Positions 16,424 through 24,922 are shown, counted from the first letter of the stretch. The stretch is DNA of 64,000 nucleotides from UBA4615 sp044371545 (GCA_044371545.1 JBILTM010000001.1:40130-104129); one strand, 5' to 3'. Numbers and translations are program-made. Notes: a model not told the origin generated them from the letters alone.

Positions 16424-17797
16424 TCAGAACCGGTAGCGGGCGTAGACGAAGGCCTGCGTGCGGCGGAAGTCGTTCGGCGCGAGCGTCGACGCGCTGTGCG
16501 TCCACGCGAGGCCCGGCATCAGCGTCAGCGATCGGCCGACGTCGTGCTCGAGGCCGATCCGCAGGTCGTGCTGATGGTCCAAGCGCACGACGCCGAACAG
16601 CGGCTCGATCGCGTCGAACGTGCGTCGCTCGAACGACCAGCCCGCGTTCGCGCGCCAGCCCGGCGCCAGCGTCGCGCCGAGCGCGGTGCGCAGGCCGACG
16701 AAGCCGAACGACAGCTGCGGCAGGTCGGCGTGCACGGTCTCGTCGCCGCCGTGCAGCGCCGCGGCGAACGTCGGGGCGCGAGGGCCGCCCCAGCCGTGCG
16801 CGAGCGTCAGGCCCGCGGCGATGCGTCGCGCGTCGCGCACCGGCTGGTCGGGGAAGGTCAGGTCGAACGCCTGCGCGTAGGCGCCGAGCTGCGTGCGCGG
16901 CCCGCTGTCCCACTGCCACTGGGCGATCGCGCCGGCCGCGTCGCGGAACGCCGTGCCGTCGAGTCGCAGGTGCTGGTACTGCAGGCTCATGGAGTATCGA
17001 TGCGCTCCGAACGCGGACGACAGGCCGGCGGACGCCTCCGCCGAACCGGTATCGATATTGTGCTGGCTCGCATTCGTGCGTTGGGCGATCTGAAGACCGG
17101 TAGTCCAGTCGAGCCAACCGTTGATCGGTGCGACGTACGTGATGCCCGCGGACAGCGCCGCGAACGCGCTCTCGCGCGGCCGGCTCGCGGGCAGCGGCAC
17201 CAGCGCCTGCCCGTCCGACAGCACCCACTCGCCGAAGGAGCTGCCGAAGTTGACGTTGCTGTCCCAGCCCGCGCCGGCCTCGAGCAGCACGATCCAGCGC
17301 GGCGTGCGACCGTCGCCGAGCCGCGCGACGGTGTCGAGGTAGCGCTGCACCGTGTCGCGCACAGCGGGTGGCAGCTCGCCGCGCGCGACCGCCTCGAGCT
17401 CGCGGCGCGCGGCCTCGAGCTCGCGCAGCTGCAGGTGCGCGCGGCCGATCTCCGCACGTGCGGGCAGGTTCGACGGGTCGGCGGCGAGCACGCGCTCGAG
17501 CGCGAGCACCGCGATGCCGGGCCGGCCGGAGTCGAGCGCCGCGAGGCCGAGCAGGTAGTCGAAGTCGGGCGCGCCGGCGAAGCGCACGGCCTGCGCGTCG
17601 AGCAGCCGGAACGCGTCGTCGGGCCGCTTCGCGTCGAGCGCGGCGCGCGCGTCGGCGAGCAGCCGCGACAGCACCGCGGCGTCGGACGTCGCCGCCGGCG
17701 ACTGCGCGCCGCCCGGCACGACCGCGCCGGGCGCGAGGACCGTCAGTGCGAGCGCCACGGCGAACGCACGCACGGCGAGCGCGGCCGCTCGCGGCAT
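16424..17797 (-). CDS. TPR plus outer-membrane barrel protein, DUF560/Slam-like transporter
   Basis: The 457-residue protein has a signal peptide (about 1-32), TPR-like helical repeats at about 40-150 (LLGLAALDSGRPGIAVLALE is one) and a C-terminal barrel from about 160 that ends in YARYRF, the aromatic C terminus of outer-membrane proteins. The barrel begins with a GAGWDSNVNFG motif, very typical of surface lipoprotein assembly modifiers (DUF560, type 11 secretion). In that family it moves cargo with a TbpB-like barrel across the outer membrane. ATG 17797 opens a proper signal peptide; a GTG at 17863 would add 22 residues. The FecR-domain gene follows after two bases and is the likely cargo. 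Confidence 0.75.
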   Translation of the reverse strand: MPRAAALAVRAFAVALALTVLAPGAVVPGGAQSPAATSDAAVLSRLLADARAALDAKRPDDAFRLLDAQAVRFAGAPDFDYLLGLAALDSGRPGIAVLALERVLAADPSNLPARAEIGRAHLQLRELEAARRELEAVARGELPPAVRDTVQRYLDTVARLGDGRTPRWIVLLEAGAGWDSNVNFGSSFGEWVLSDGQALVPLPASRPRESAFAALSAGITYVAPINGWLDWTTGLQIAQRTNASQHNIDTGSAEASAGLSSAFGAHRYSMSLQYQHLRLDGTAFRDAAGAIAQWQWDSGPRTQLGAYAQAFDLTFPDQPVRDARRIAAGLTLAHGWGGPRAPTFAAALHGGDETVHADLPQLSFGFVGLRTALGATLAPGWRANAGWSFERRTFDAIEPLFGVVRLDHQHDLRIGLEHDVGRSLTLMPGLAWTHSASTLAPNDFRRTQAFVYARYRF

Positions 17798-17855
17798 CGA
17801 AAGCAGGGTCTCGACGTCCCGCGTCGCCGGGGTTCCGCGCGCGCTGGCGCGGGGC

Positions 17856-19196
17856 TCAGTCACGGATCGGGAGTTCGCCGCGCAACGAGTGCGGCAGCGC
17901 CGAGGTGATGGCGAGATCGACCAGGTGCCCGACCAGGCGCGGCGCGCCGGCGAAGTTGACGACCCGGTTGTTCTCGGTGCGCCCCGAGAGCTCGTTCGGG
18001 TCCTTGCGCGACGGGCCCTCGACCAGCACGCGCTGTGTCGTGCCGACCATCGCCTCGGAGATCCGCCGCGCGTGCCCGTCGGTCGCGGCCTGCAGCCGCT
18101 GCAGCCGCGCGAGCTTGGTCGCCTGCGGCGTGTCGTCGGCGAGGTCCGCCGCCGGCGTGCCGGGGCGCGGGCTGTAGACGAACGAGAACGAGCCGTCGAA
18201 GCCGACGTCCTCGATCAGCGCCATCGTGCGCTGGAAGTCCTGCTCGGTCTCGCCGGGGAAGCCGACGATGAAGTCCGAGGTGATCGAGACGTCCGGCCGC
18301 GCGGCGCGAAGCCTGCGGATGATCGACTTGTACTCGAGCACGGTGTAGCCGCGCTTCATCGCCGCGAGCACGCGGTCCGAACCCGACTGCACCGGCAGGT
18401 GCACGTGCGCGGCGAGCTTCGCGATCGTGCCGTGCGCGTCGACGAGCCGCTGAGAGAACTCGCGCGGATGCGACGTGGTGTAGCGGATGCGCTCGATGCC
18501 GGGCATCTCGGCGACGTAGTCGAGCAGCATCGCGAAGTCGGCGCGCTCCTCGCCCGCGCCGGTCGCGCCGAGGTAGGCGTTGACGTTCTGCCCGAGCAGC
18601 GTCACCTCGCGCACGCCCTGCTCGGCGAGCCCCGCGACCTCGGTCAGCACGTCCTCGAACGGGCGCGAGACTTCCTCGCCGCGCGTGTAGGGCACCACGC
18701 AGAAGCTGCAGTACTTGCTGCACCCCTCCATGATCGACACGAACGCGCTCGCGCCCTCGACGCGGGCCGGCGGCAGGTGGTCGAACTTCTCGATCTCGGG
18801 GAAGCTGATGTCGACCTGCGGCCGGCCGGTGCGCCTGCGCGCTGCGATCAGCTGAGGCAGTCGGTGCAGCGTCTGCGGCCCGAACACCACGTCGACGTAC
18901 GGTGCGCGGCTGACGATGTTCGCGCCCTCCTGGCTCGCGACGCAGCCGCCCACGCCGATCACCATGTCCGGGCGCTCGCGCTTGAGCGCGCGCAGCCGGC
19001 CGAGGTCGGAGAACACCTTCTCCTGCGCCTTCTCGCGCACCGAGCAGGTGTTGAACAGCACGATGTCGGCCTGGGCGGGATCGTCGGTCGCCTCGACGCC
19101 GTCGGCCTGTGCCTGGCCGAGCACGTCGGCCATCTTGGCCGAGTCGTACTCGTTCATCTGGCAGCCGAACGTGCGGATGTAGAGCTTCACGGGCAT
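17856..19196 (-). CDS. miaB: tRNA-2-methylthio-N6-isopentenyladenosine37 synthase MiaB
   Basis: This radical-SAM methylthiotransferase adds a methylthio group to i6A37 of tRNAs reading UNN codons. The 446-residue protein shows the N-terminal [4Fe-4S] cysteines (FGCQMNEYDS, NTCSVREKA, GGCVASQEG), the radical-SAM CSKYCSFC at about 157-164, and a TRAM domain at the C terminus. The ATG at 19196 (MPVKLYIRTFGCQMNEYDS) is the standard start. It lies 14 bases after the small secreted-protein gene. Confidence 0.96.
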   Translation of the reverse strand: MPVKLYIRTFGCQMNEYDSAKMADVLGQAQADGVEATDDPAQADIVLFNTCSVREKAQEKVFSDLGRLRALKRERPDMVIGVGGCVASQEGANIVSRAPYVDVVFGPQTLHRLPQLIAARRRTGRPQVDISFPEIEKFDHLPPARVEGASAFVSIMEGCSKYCSFCVVPYTRGEEVSRPFEDVLTEVAGLAEQGVREVTLLGQNVNAYLGATGAGEERADFAMLLDYVAEMPGIERIRYTTSHPREFSQRLVDAHGTIAKLAAHVHLPVQSGSDRVLAAMKRGYTVLEYKSIIRRLRAARPDVSITSDFIVGFPGETEQDFQRTMALIEDVGFDGSFSFVYSPRPGTPAADLADDTPQATKLARLQRLQAATDGHARRISEAMVGTTQRVLVEGPSRKDPNELSGRTENNRVVNFAGAPRLVGHLVDLAITSALPHSLRGELPIRD

Positions 19197-19210
19197 GGGG
19201 CGGCTCCGGC

Positions 19211-19591
19211 TCAGCGCTGCTGGGCGGCGCGTCGCGCGGCCGCGATCCGGGCCGAGATCGTGCGCCACTCCTCGTCGGTCACCAGCCAGACCTGGACGAC
19301 CTCGCCGAGGCTGCCGCGCTGGTAGGCGACGCGCCGCTCGCCCTCGACGGTCGACGGCGGCCGGATGATGTTCGACTCGTCGCGGATCCGCGTGCCCGGG
19401 CCGAGCAGCACCGGCTTGCCGTCGATCGTCGCCTCGGGGAACACGCCGATGCGCAGCCGACCGAGCTCGACGCCTTCGGGGATCGCGCGCTGCAGCGGCA
19501 TCTGCTGCGCGAGCGCCGGCGCGCCCGCGACCGCGGCGAGGGCCAGGGCGGCGCAGACGAGGCGCGGACGGAGGCGGGCGGGCAGGTGCAT
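19211..19591 (-). CDS. Small conserved secreted protein
   Basis: I do not recognise a named family. The 126-residue product has a clear signal peptide (about 1-28, ending APALAQ), so the mature part of about 98 residues is probably periplasmic. The mature part contains GPGTRIRDESNIIRPPSTVEG and ends in a charged helix. It is encoded 14 bases upstream of miaB and 103 bases after leuA on the same strand; short exported proteins of this kind are common in Burkholderiales at such positions, but the role is unknown. Confidence 0.7.
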   Translation of the reverse strand: MHLPARLRPRLVCAALALAAVAGAPALAQQMPLQRAIPEGVELGRLRIGVFPEATIDGKPVLLGPGTRIRDESNIIRPPSTVEGERRVAYQRGSLGEVVQVWLVTDEEWRTISARIAAARRAAQQR

Positions 19592-19694
19592 GGTGCGGCG
19601 GATGATACCGCGCTGGCCTGCGGCCCCCGCGCCGGACGGCGGACCGCGGGTCGCGCCGGTCGGCCGAGGCGCCGCGCCCCGGGCCGCCTCGGCG

Positions 19695-21380
19695 TCAGGC
19701 CGCGCGCCGCGCCTGCGTGGCCCCGGCCGGCACGAGGCCGAGCCGGTTCGCCGCGCAGATCACCGCGCGCAGCGATGCGACGACGATGCTGCGGTCGATG
19801 CCGACGCCGAAGCGCGTGCCGACCACGCCGTCGCCCGCCGCCTCGATGAACGCGACCGCGCGCGCGTCCGAGCCCGCATCGATCGAGCGCTCCTCGTAGG
19901 CGTCGATCCGCAGCGGCAGCCCGAGCGCACGCACCGCGGCGTCGATCGGACCGTTGCCTTCGCCGCGCAGCGTGCGCCGCTCGCCGTCGACCGACACGTC
20001 GAGCTCGACCTCGTGGCCGCGGTCGCTGCCGCTCATCCGATGCGCGATCAGCCGGATCCGCGCGTCGTCGCGCAGGTAGGCGTCCGAGAACAGCGTCCAC
20101 AGGTCGTCGGCGGTCACCTCGGTGCCGTGCGCGTCGGTGTGCCGCTGCACGATCGCGCTGAACTCGACCTGCAACCGGCGCGGCATCACCATCCCGTGGT
20201 GGCGCTCGAGCAGGAACGCGATGCCGCCCTTGCCCGACTGGCTGTTGACCCGGATCACCGACTCGTAGCTGCGGCCGACGTCGGCCGGGTCGATCGGCAG
20301 GTAGGGCACCTCCCACGGCGCGTCCGGGCGCTGTGCGGCGAAGCCCTTCTTGATCGCGTCCTGGTGCGAGCCCGAGAACGCGGTGAACACCAGGTCGCCG
20401 ACGTACGGGTGGCGCGGATGGATCGGCAGCTGGTTGCACTGCTCGACGGTACGGGCCACCGCGTTGATGTCGGAGAAGTCGAGCTCCGGGTCCACGCCCT
20501 GCGAATAGAGGTTCAGCGCGAGCGTGACGAGGTCCACGTTGCCGGTGCGCTCGCCGTTGCCGAAGAGGCAGCCCTCGATGCGCTGCGCCCCCGCCATCAC
20601 CGACAGCTCGGCCGCGGCCACCGCGGTGCCCCGGTCGTTGTGCGGGTGGACCGAGATCACCGCCGCCTCGCGGTTCGGCAGGTTGCGATGCATCCACTCG
20701 ATCTGGTCGGCGTAGACGTTCGGCGTCGCGCACTCGACGGTCGCCGGCAGGTTCAGGATCACCGGCCGCTCGGGCGTCGCGCCCCAGGCGTGCATCACCG
20801 CCGCGCAGACGTCGCGCGCGAACGGCAGCTCGGTCGAGGAGAACACCTCCGGGCTGTACTCGAAGCCCCACACGGTACCGGGCCGCGCGTCGAGCTGCGC
20901 GCGCACGAATCGCGTCATCCGCACCGCGAGGTCGAGCACCTCGTCCTGGCTCAGGCCGAACACCACGCGGCGGAACACCGGGGCGGTCGCGTTGTAGAGG
21001 TGCACGGTCGCGCGCTTCGCGCCGGCGAGCGAGTCGATCGAGCGCGCGATCAGGTCCTCGCGCGCCTGCGTGAGCACGCTGATCGTCACGTCGTCGGGCA
21101 CGAGACCCGTCTCGATCACGTGCCGCACGAAATCGAAGTCGGTCTGCGACGCGGCCGGGAAGCCGACCTCGATCTCCTTCACGCCGATCTTCACCAGCGT
21201 CTCGAACATCCGCAGCTTGCGCGTCGTGTCCATCGGCTCGAACAGCGCCTGGTTGCCGTCGCGCAGGTCGGTGGACAGCCAGCGCGGCGCGCGGTCGATG
21301 GTGCGCGACGGCCAGCGGCGATCGGGCAGGTCGATGGTCGGGAACGGTCGGTACTTTCCGGCGGCGGGCTTCGTGATCAT
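19695..21380 (-). CDS. leuA: 2-isopropylmalate synthase (long, LeuA type 2)
   Basis: LeuA condenses acetyl-CoA with 2-oxoisovalerate, the first committed step of leucine synthesis. The 561-residue protein has the catalytic STDLRDGNQAL and VHPHNDRGTA motifs (divalent-metal HxH), the FSGSHQDAIKKG segment typical of the longer LeuA group found in actinobacteria and some proteobacteria, and a C-terminal LeuA allosteric domain (about 430-550) that usually senses leucine. A Leu-rich leader peptide and strong hairpin lie directly upstream, so both allosteric and attenuation control are likely. Confidence 0.95.
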   Translation of the reverse strand: MITKPAAGKYRPFPTIDLPDRRWPSRTIDRAPRWLSTDLRDGNQALFEPMDTTRKLRMFETLVKIGVKEIEVGFPAASQTDFDFVRHVIETGLVPDDVTISVLTQAREDLIARSIDSLAGAKRATVHLYNATAPVFRRVVFGLSQDEVLDLAVRMTRFVRAQLDARPGTVWGFEYSPEVFSSTELPFARDVCAAVMHAWGATPERPVILNLPATVECATPNVYADQIEWMHRNLPNREAAVISVHPHNDRGTAVAAAELSVMAGAQRIEGCLFGNGERTGNVDLVTLALNLYSQGVDPELDFSDINAVARTVEQCNQLPIHPRHPYVGDLVFTAFSGSHQDAIKKGFAAQRPDAPWEVPYLPIDPADVGRSYESVIRVNSQSGKGGIAFLLERHHGMVMPRRLQVEFSAIVQRHTDAHGTEVTADDLWTLFSDAYLRDDARIRLIAHRMSGSDRGHEVELDVSVDGERRTLRGEGNGPIDAAVRALGLPLRIDAYEERSIDAGSDARAVAFIEAAGDGVVGTRFGVGIDRSIVVASLRAVICAANRLGLVPAGATQARRAA

Positions 21381-21450
21381 CGGTCGGGCTCCAAGGGGTC
21401 GGTGGACGACCGGAGCGTGGGGGCAGGAGAAGCGTCGGCGGGTGCGCGCA

Positions 21451-21500
21451 GCCTCCCGTGGCCCCGAGCTTCGGTCGGGGTACGGGTGGGCCGGGGAGGC
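21451..21500 (-). promoter_or_regulatory. leuA leader hairpin (putative attenuator)
   Basis: Between the leader peptide and leuA the transcript can form a strong stem: CCCCGA/TCGGGG closing a 7-nt loop, extended by CCCGT/ACGGG, with a competing outer GCCTCC/GGAGGC pairing. No run of U follows, so it may be a Rho-assisted or pausing element rather than a classic terminator. Placed 13 bases after the leader stop, it could respond to ribosome stalling on Leu codons. Confidence 0.5.
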
Positions 21501-21513
21501 GTGCTGGACTGGC

Positions 21514-21603
21514 TCAGGCGCCCAGGACGGGCAGCATGCGACCCCGGCCCGGCGCTAGTAGCAGCGCGGGCAGCGAAAGCAGGGTGGGGCGCACGAAGAG
21601 CAT
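21514..21603 (-). CDS. leuL: Leucine leader peptide upstream of leuA
   Basis: This 29-codon frame starts at ATG 21603 and ends at 21514. Ten of the 29 residues are leucine, including an LLL run in which two codons are the rare CTA in an otherwise GC-ending genome (SLPALLLAPG). Leu-rich leader peptides upstream of leuA act in transcription attenuation in many bacteria: low charged tRNA-Leu stalls the ribosome and favours an antiterminator. The position, about 134 bases before leuA and just before a strong hairpin, fits. No strong Shine-Dalgarno precedes the ATG. Confidence 0.7.
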   Translation of the reverse strand: MLFVRPTLLSLPALLLAPGRGRMLPVLGA

Positions 21604-21609
21604 CCGTGG

Positions 21610-21639
21610 AGGGTAGCCGTGCCCGTCGGGGGCTGTCAA
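21610..21639 (-). promoter_or_regulatory. Putative sigma-70 promoter of the leuA leader
   Basis: On the minus strand a perfect TTGACA (-35, plus-strand 21634-21639) is followed after 18 bases by TACCCT (-10, plus-strand 21610-21615). Transcription would begin at about 21603, on or next to the ATG of the leader peptide. Confidence 0.45.
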
Positions 21640-21784
21640 ACCGACGGCGGACGGCCGGCGGGGCGCGGACCCGTTACCGACGCTTACGAACCGTTGCACT
21701 CCGAGGTTCCGCTGGCGTGAACGCGGCCCGCAGCGCCGCCGTTGAGACGTCATGGACACCGACACCCGTTCCACGGAGACCCTC

Positions 21785-22474
21785 ATGCGCACCCCCCGCG
21801 CCGTCGCCGCCGGCGGCACCGGCTTCGCCCGCACGATCCTCACCGCGGCCTGCACGGCCGCGCTCGCGATCGCCGCGTCGGACCCCGCCGGCGCGGCCGA
21901 GCGCGCGCTGCGCGGCGAGGCGACGTTCAAGGCGCCCACCGAGGCGGCGATCATGCGGCTGCCCGCGTCGTCGCCGATCCCGGCGGCCGACCTGCGCAGC
22001 GGCACGCTGTCGTTCGAGATCGTCTACGACGACGCCGCGCCCGACGCGGAGCCCGACGTCTACGGCGGCCGCTACCCGAGCGCGATCCGTGCCTACCGCG
22101 TGCGGATCGGCGCGACCACGGTCGAGATGCCGCCGGCCGGCGCCGAGCTGCGGGTGTCCGACGGCGGCTTCGGCCTCGCGCACCGCGAGTCGCTGCAGCT
22201 GCTCGCCGCCGCCCGTTACGGCGACCACGACCTGCGCGTCGGCTGGGTCCGGATCAACCAGCGCGCCCCGACCGAGGACCTGCGCGGCGCCCCCGGCGCG
22301 ATCGCCGGCGACGCGATCCCCGATGCGCGCACGCTGGTCGCGTTCCCGACCTCCGGGGAGTTCGACCGGGTGTTCTTCGTGCGGCTCGACCCGGTCGCCG
22401 ACCCGCGCCGTCCGGCGCTGTACCTGAGCACGTCGACGATGACGGTCGCGCCCGCGCCCGTCGGGTCGCGCTGA
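21785..22474 (+). CDS. Secreted protein of unknown function
   Basis: I do not recognise the family. The 229-residue product has a signal peptide (about 1-38, hydrophobic core followed by AGAAER) and a mature beta-rich part with no cysteine pair and no anchor, so it is probably periplasmic or secreted. The ATG at 21785 is preferred over the one at 21752 because GGAG lies six bases upstream of it. The next gene begins 11 bases after its stop and encodes a lipoprotein, so the two are probably co-expressed. Confidence 0.65.
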   Translation: MRTPRAVAAGGTGFARTILTAACTAALAIAASDPAGAAERALRGEATFKAPTEAAIMRLPASSPIPAADLRSGTLSFEIVYDDAAPDAEPDVYGGRYPSAIRAYRVRIGATTVEMPPAGAELRVSDGGFGLAHRESLQLLAAARYGDHDLRVGWVRINQRAPTEDLRGAPGAIAGDAIPDARTLVAFPTSGEFDRVFFVRLDPVADPRRPALYLSTSTMTVAPAPVGSR

Positions 22475-22485
22475 AGGAGGCGGGG

Positions 22486-22875
22486 GTGATCCGCGCCACG
22501 AAGCTCGCCGCGACCGCGTTCGCCGCGCTCGCGCTGGCCGCCTGCGGCCACGGCGGCTACTACGACCCGGTGCCGGTGCCGGTCTCGGTCGACGTCGGCG
22601 TCGCGGTGCCCGTCGGGCCGCCGCCGGTCTCGGGCCTCGGCCTGCAGCTGACCCGGGTGGGGCCCGAGTCGATCCAGCTCGACTGGTCGTTCGACCCGTA
22701 CGCGGCGGCCTACGAGGTGTCGCGCGACGGCTTCCCGCTCGCGAGCGTGCGCGCCAACTCGCTGATCGACGCGAGCGGCCTGATCGGCGACCGCTACTGC
22801 TACCGGGTCGTCGGCCGCGACGGCCGCGGCGTCGTGGTGTCGACCAGCTCGGTCGGCTGCCTGACGCTGTTCTGA
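22486..22875 (+). CDS. Small lipoprotein with fibronectin type III-like domain
   Basis: The 129-residue product starts at GTG 22486, five bases after an excellent AAGGAGG. It has a lipobox (LALAACGHGG, lipidated Cys at about 19), a Pro/Val-rich tether and then an Fn3-like fold (about 45-129) with SIQLDWSFDPYAAAYEVSRDG and CYRVVGRDGRG. Fn3 domains bind proteins or carbohydrates; the partner is unknown. It is downstream of the secreted protein and probably sits on the periplasmic face of the envelope. Confidence 0.75.
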   Translation: MIRATKLAATAFAALALAACGHGGYYDPVPVPVSVDVGVAVPVGPPPVSGLGLQLTRVGPESIQLDWSFDPYAAAYEVSRDGFPLASVRANSLIDASGLIGDRYCYRVVGRDGRGVVVSTSSVGCLTLF

Positions 22876-22964
22876 CCGGGGCGCGCCGCCGGCGCGCGCG
22901 ATCTTGGTACCCTCGGCACGACCGCGCGGCCCCTGCCGCGCCGCACCGGACACGAGACCGCGCC

Positions 22965-24704
22965 ATGGACCGCATCGGACCCTTCGAGTACGTCGAGCAC
23001 CCGGCCGCGCCGCCGCCGCTCGTCGACGGCGCGGACCCCGCGCGGCACCGCGTCGCGATCGCCGGCGGTGGGCCGGTCGGCCTCGCGCTCGCGCTGTCGC
23101 TCGCGGTGCGAGGCGTGCCCTCGGTGGTGCTCGAGGCCGACACCACGGTCTGCGTCGGTAGCCGCGCGATCTGCATCTCGCGCCGCAGCCTGGAGATCCT
23201 CGGCGAGCTCGGCGCGCTGGAGGCGCACCTCGCCGCCGGCCTGCCCTGGCAGGGCGGGCGCACGTTCCACGGCACCGACGAGATCCTGCGCTTCGCGATG
23301 CCCGATGATGCGTTCCAGCGCCTGCCGCCGATGATCAACATCCCGCAGTACCGGATCGAGCAGTGCCTGGTCGATGGGGCGAGCGCGTACCCGGACCTGA
23401 TCGAGATCCGGTGGGGCACCGAGCTCGCGGCCTTCTCGCAGGACGACGAGGGCGTGTCGCTGCGCGTGCGCTGCGCCGGCACCGACTACGCGATGCGCGC
23501 CGACCGGTTGGTCGCCTGCGACGGCGGGCAGAGCCTCGTGCGGCGCGCGATGGGCCTGAAGCTCGAAGGCGCGGCCTTCGAGGGCAAGTACGTGATCGTC
23601 GACATCGAGCTGCCGAGCGCGTACCCGACCGAGCGCCGCGCATGGTTCGACCCGCCGTCGAACCCTGGCTCGACCGTGCTGATGCACAAGCAGCCCGACG
23701 ACCTCTGGCGCATCGACTACCAGATCCCCGACGACGCCGACCTCGACGCCGCGCTGCGGCCCGAATCGGTCGAGCCCTTCGTGCGCCGCCACCTCGAGAT
23801 GATCGGCGAGGCGCACCTGCCGTGGCGGATCGTCTGGATCAGCGCTTACCGCGCCGGCGCGATGACGCTCGATCGCTACCGGCACGGCCGGGTGCTGTTC
23901 GCCGGCAACGCGGCGCACGCGATGCCGATCTTCGGCGTGCGCGGGCTCAACTCGGGCTTCGAGGACGCGCACGACCTCGGCTGGCGGCTCGCGTCGGTGG
24001 CGCTCGGGCTCGGCGGCGAGGCACTGCTCGACGGCTACGACGACGAGCGCCGCCACGCGTTCCGCGTCAACGCGGCGAGCGCGATCAAGAGCACCGAGTT
24101 CATGGCCCCGCCGTCGCGCGGCTTCTCGCTGATGCGCGAGGCGGCGCTCACGCTCGCGCACTGCCACCCGTCGATCGCCCAACTCGCGAACCCGAGGCAG
24201 AGCACCGCGATCGGCTATCCGCCGCCGCCCGGCGCGGTGCTGTCCGACCCGTCGGCCGGCCCGGATCCCGGCGACCCGCCGGCCGAGGCGCCGCTGCGCG
24301 GGCCGGGTGGCGCGACGCACCTCACCGCGCTGCTCGGCCCGTGGTGGACGGTCGCGGTGTTCCTTCCCGATCCGGCCGCCGACGGCCTCGCGCCGCCGCT
24401 CGACGCCGCGCTCGCCGCGCTCGAGCGCGGGCCGCTGCCGCTGCGCACGCTGGTCGTCGCCGCGTGCGGCGAGCCCTCGGCGTCGGCGACGCGCCTGCGA
24501 GCGGTGGACGATGCGCGCCCGGCCGGCTTGCCCGCCGACCGGCACGCGGCGCGGCGCTGGGACGCGCTCGACGGCGCGGTCGTGCTGCTGCGCCCCGACG
24601 GGCACGTCGCCGGCCGCTGGCGCGCGCCCGACGCCGTGACGCTGCGCGCCGCGCTCGACGCGGCCGCCTGCCGCACCGTCACCGCCGACGAGGTTCACCG
24701 ATGA
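22965..24704 (+). CDS. FAD-dependent aromatic-ring monooxygenase (PHBH/MhpA-like)
   Basis: The 579-residue protein belongs to the group A flavoprotein monooxygenases. It shows the Rossmann motif IAGGGPVGLALALSLA at about 27-42, a DG motif region (VACDGGQSLVRRAMG), and the second FAD motif written AGNAAHAMPIFGVRG, where the usual GDAAH has Asn for Asp. The C-terminal thioredoxin-like extension (about 430-575) is as in MhpA-type hydroxylases. The substrate is unknown, probably a phenolic acid given the neighbouring hydrolase, aldolase and aromatic-acid ligase. Its stop overlaps the next start (ATGA). Confidence 0.85.
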   Translation: MDRIGPFEYVEHPAAPPPLVDGADPARHRVAIAGGGPVGLALALSLAVRGVPSVVLEADTTVCVGSRAICISRRSLEILGELGALEAHLAAGLPWQGGRTFHGTDEILRFAMPDDAFQRLPPMINIPQYRIEQCLVDGASAYPDLIEIRWGTELAAFSQDDEGVSLRVRCAGTDYAMRADRLVACDGGQSLVRRAMGLKLEGAAFEGKYVIVDIELPSAYPTERRAWFDPPSNPGSTVLMHKQPDDLWRIDYQIPDDADLDAALRPESVEPFVRRHLEMIGEAHLPWRIVWISAYRAGAMTLDRYRHGRVLFAGNAAHAMPIFGVRGLNSGFEDAHDLGWRLASVALGLGGEALLDGYDDERRHAFRVNAASAIKSTEFMAPPSRGFSLMREAALTLAHCHPSIAQLANPRQSTAIGYPPPPGAVLSDPSAGPDPGDPPAEAPLRGPGGATHLTALLGPWWTVAVFLPDPAADGLAPPLDAALAALERGPLPLRTLVVAACGEPSASATRLRAVDDARPAGLPADRHAARRWDALDGAVVLLRPDGHVAGRWRAPDAVTLRAALDAAACRTVTADEVHR

Positions 24705-24922
24705 TCACCGCCCTGAGCCCCGACGCGCGCGACGCGCTGTACCGCGACTGCGCGCTCGCGGTCACCGCGGTCGGCCGCGACCGCGAGAGCCTGTTCCTCG
24801 CTCGGCTCGCGCTGCTGCTGATGGAGGCGGTCGGCGACGAGGCGCGCTGCCGCGAGGCGATCGAAGCGGCCGCGCGCGAGGTGCCGGCGCCGAGCCTGTC
24901 GCGCGAGTCGCCGCGCGGCTGA
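24701..24922 (+). CDS. Small DUF2783-like protein
   Basis: This 73-residue acidic helical protein overlaps the end of the FAD monooxygenase gene by four bases (ATGA), which points to coupled translation. Its pattern (DALYRDCALAV...LFLARLALLLMEAVGDEA...CREAIEAAARE) resembles the short DUF2783 proteins often encoded beside such monooxygenases. A role as a small partner or regulator of the oxygenase is only an inference. Confidence 0.65.
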   Translation: MITALSPDARDALYRDCALAVTAVGRDRESLFLARLALLLMEAVGDEARCREAIEAAAREVPAPSLSRESPRG

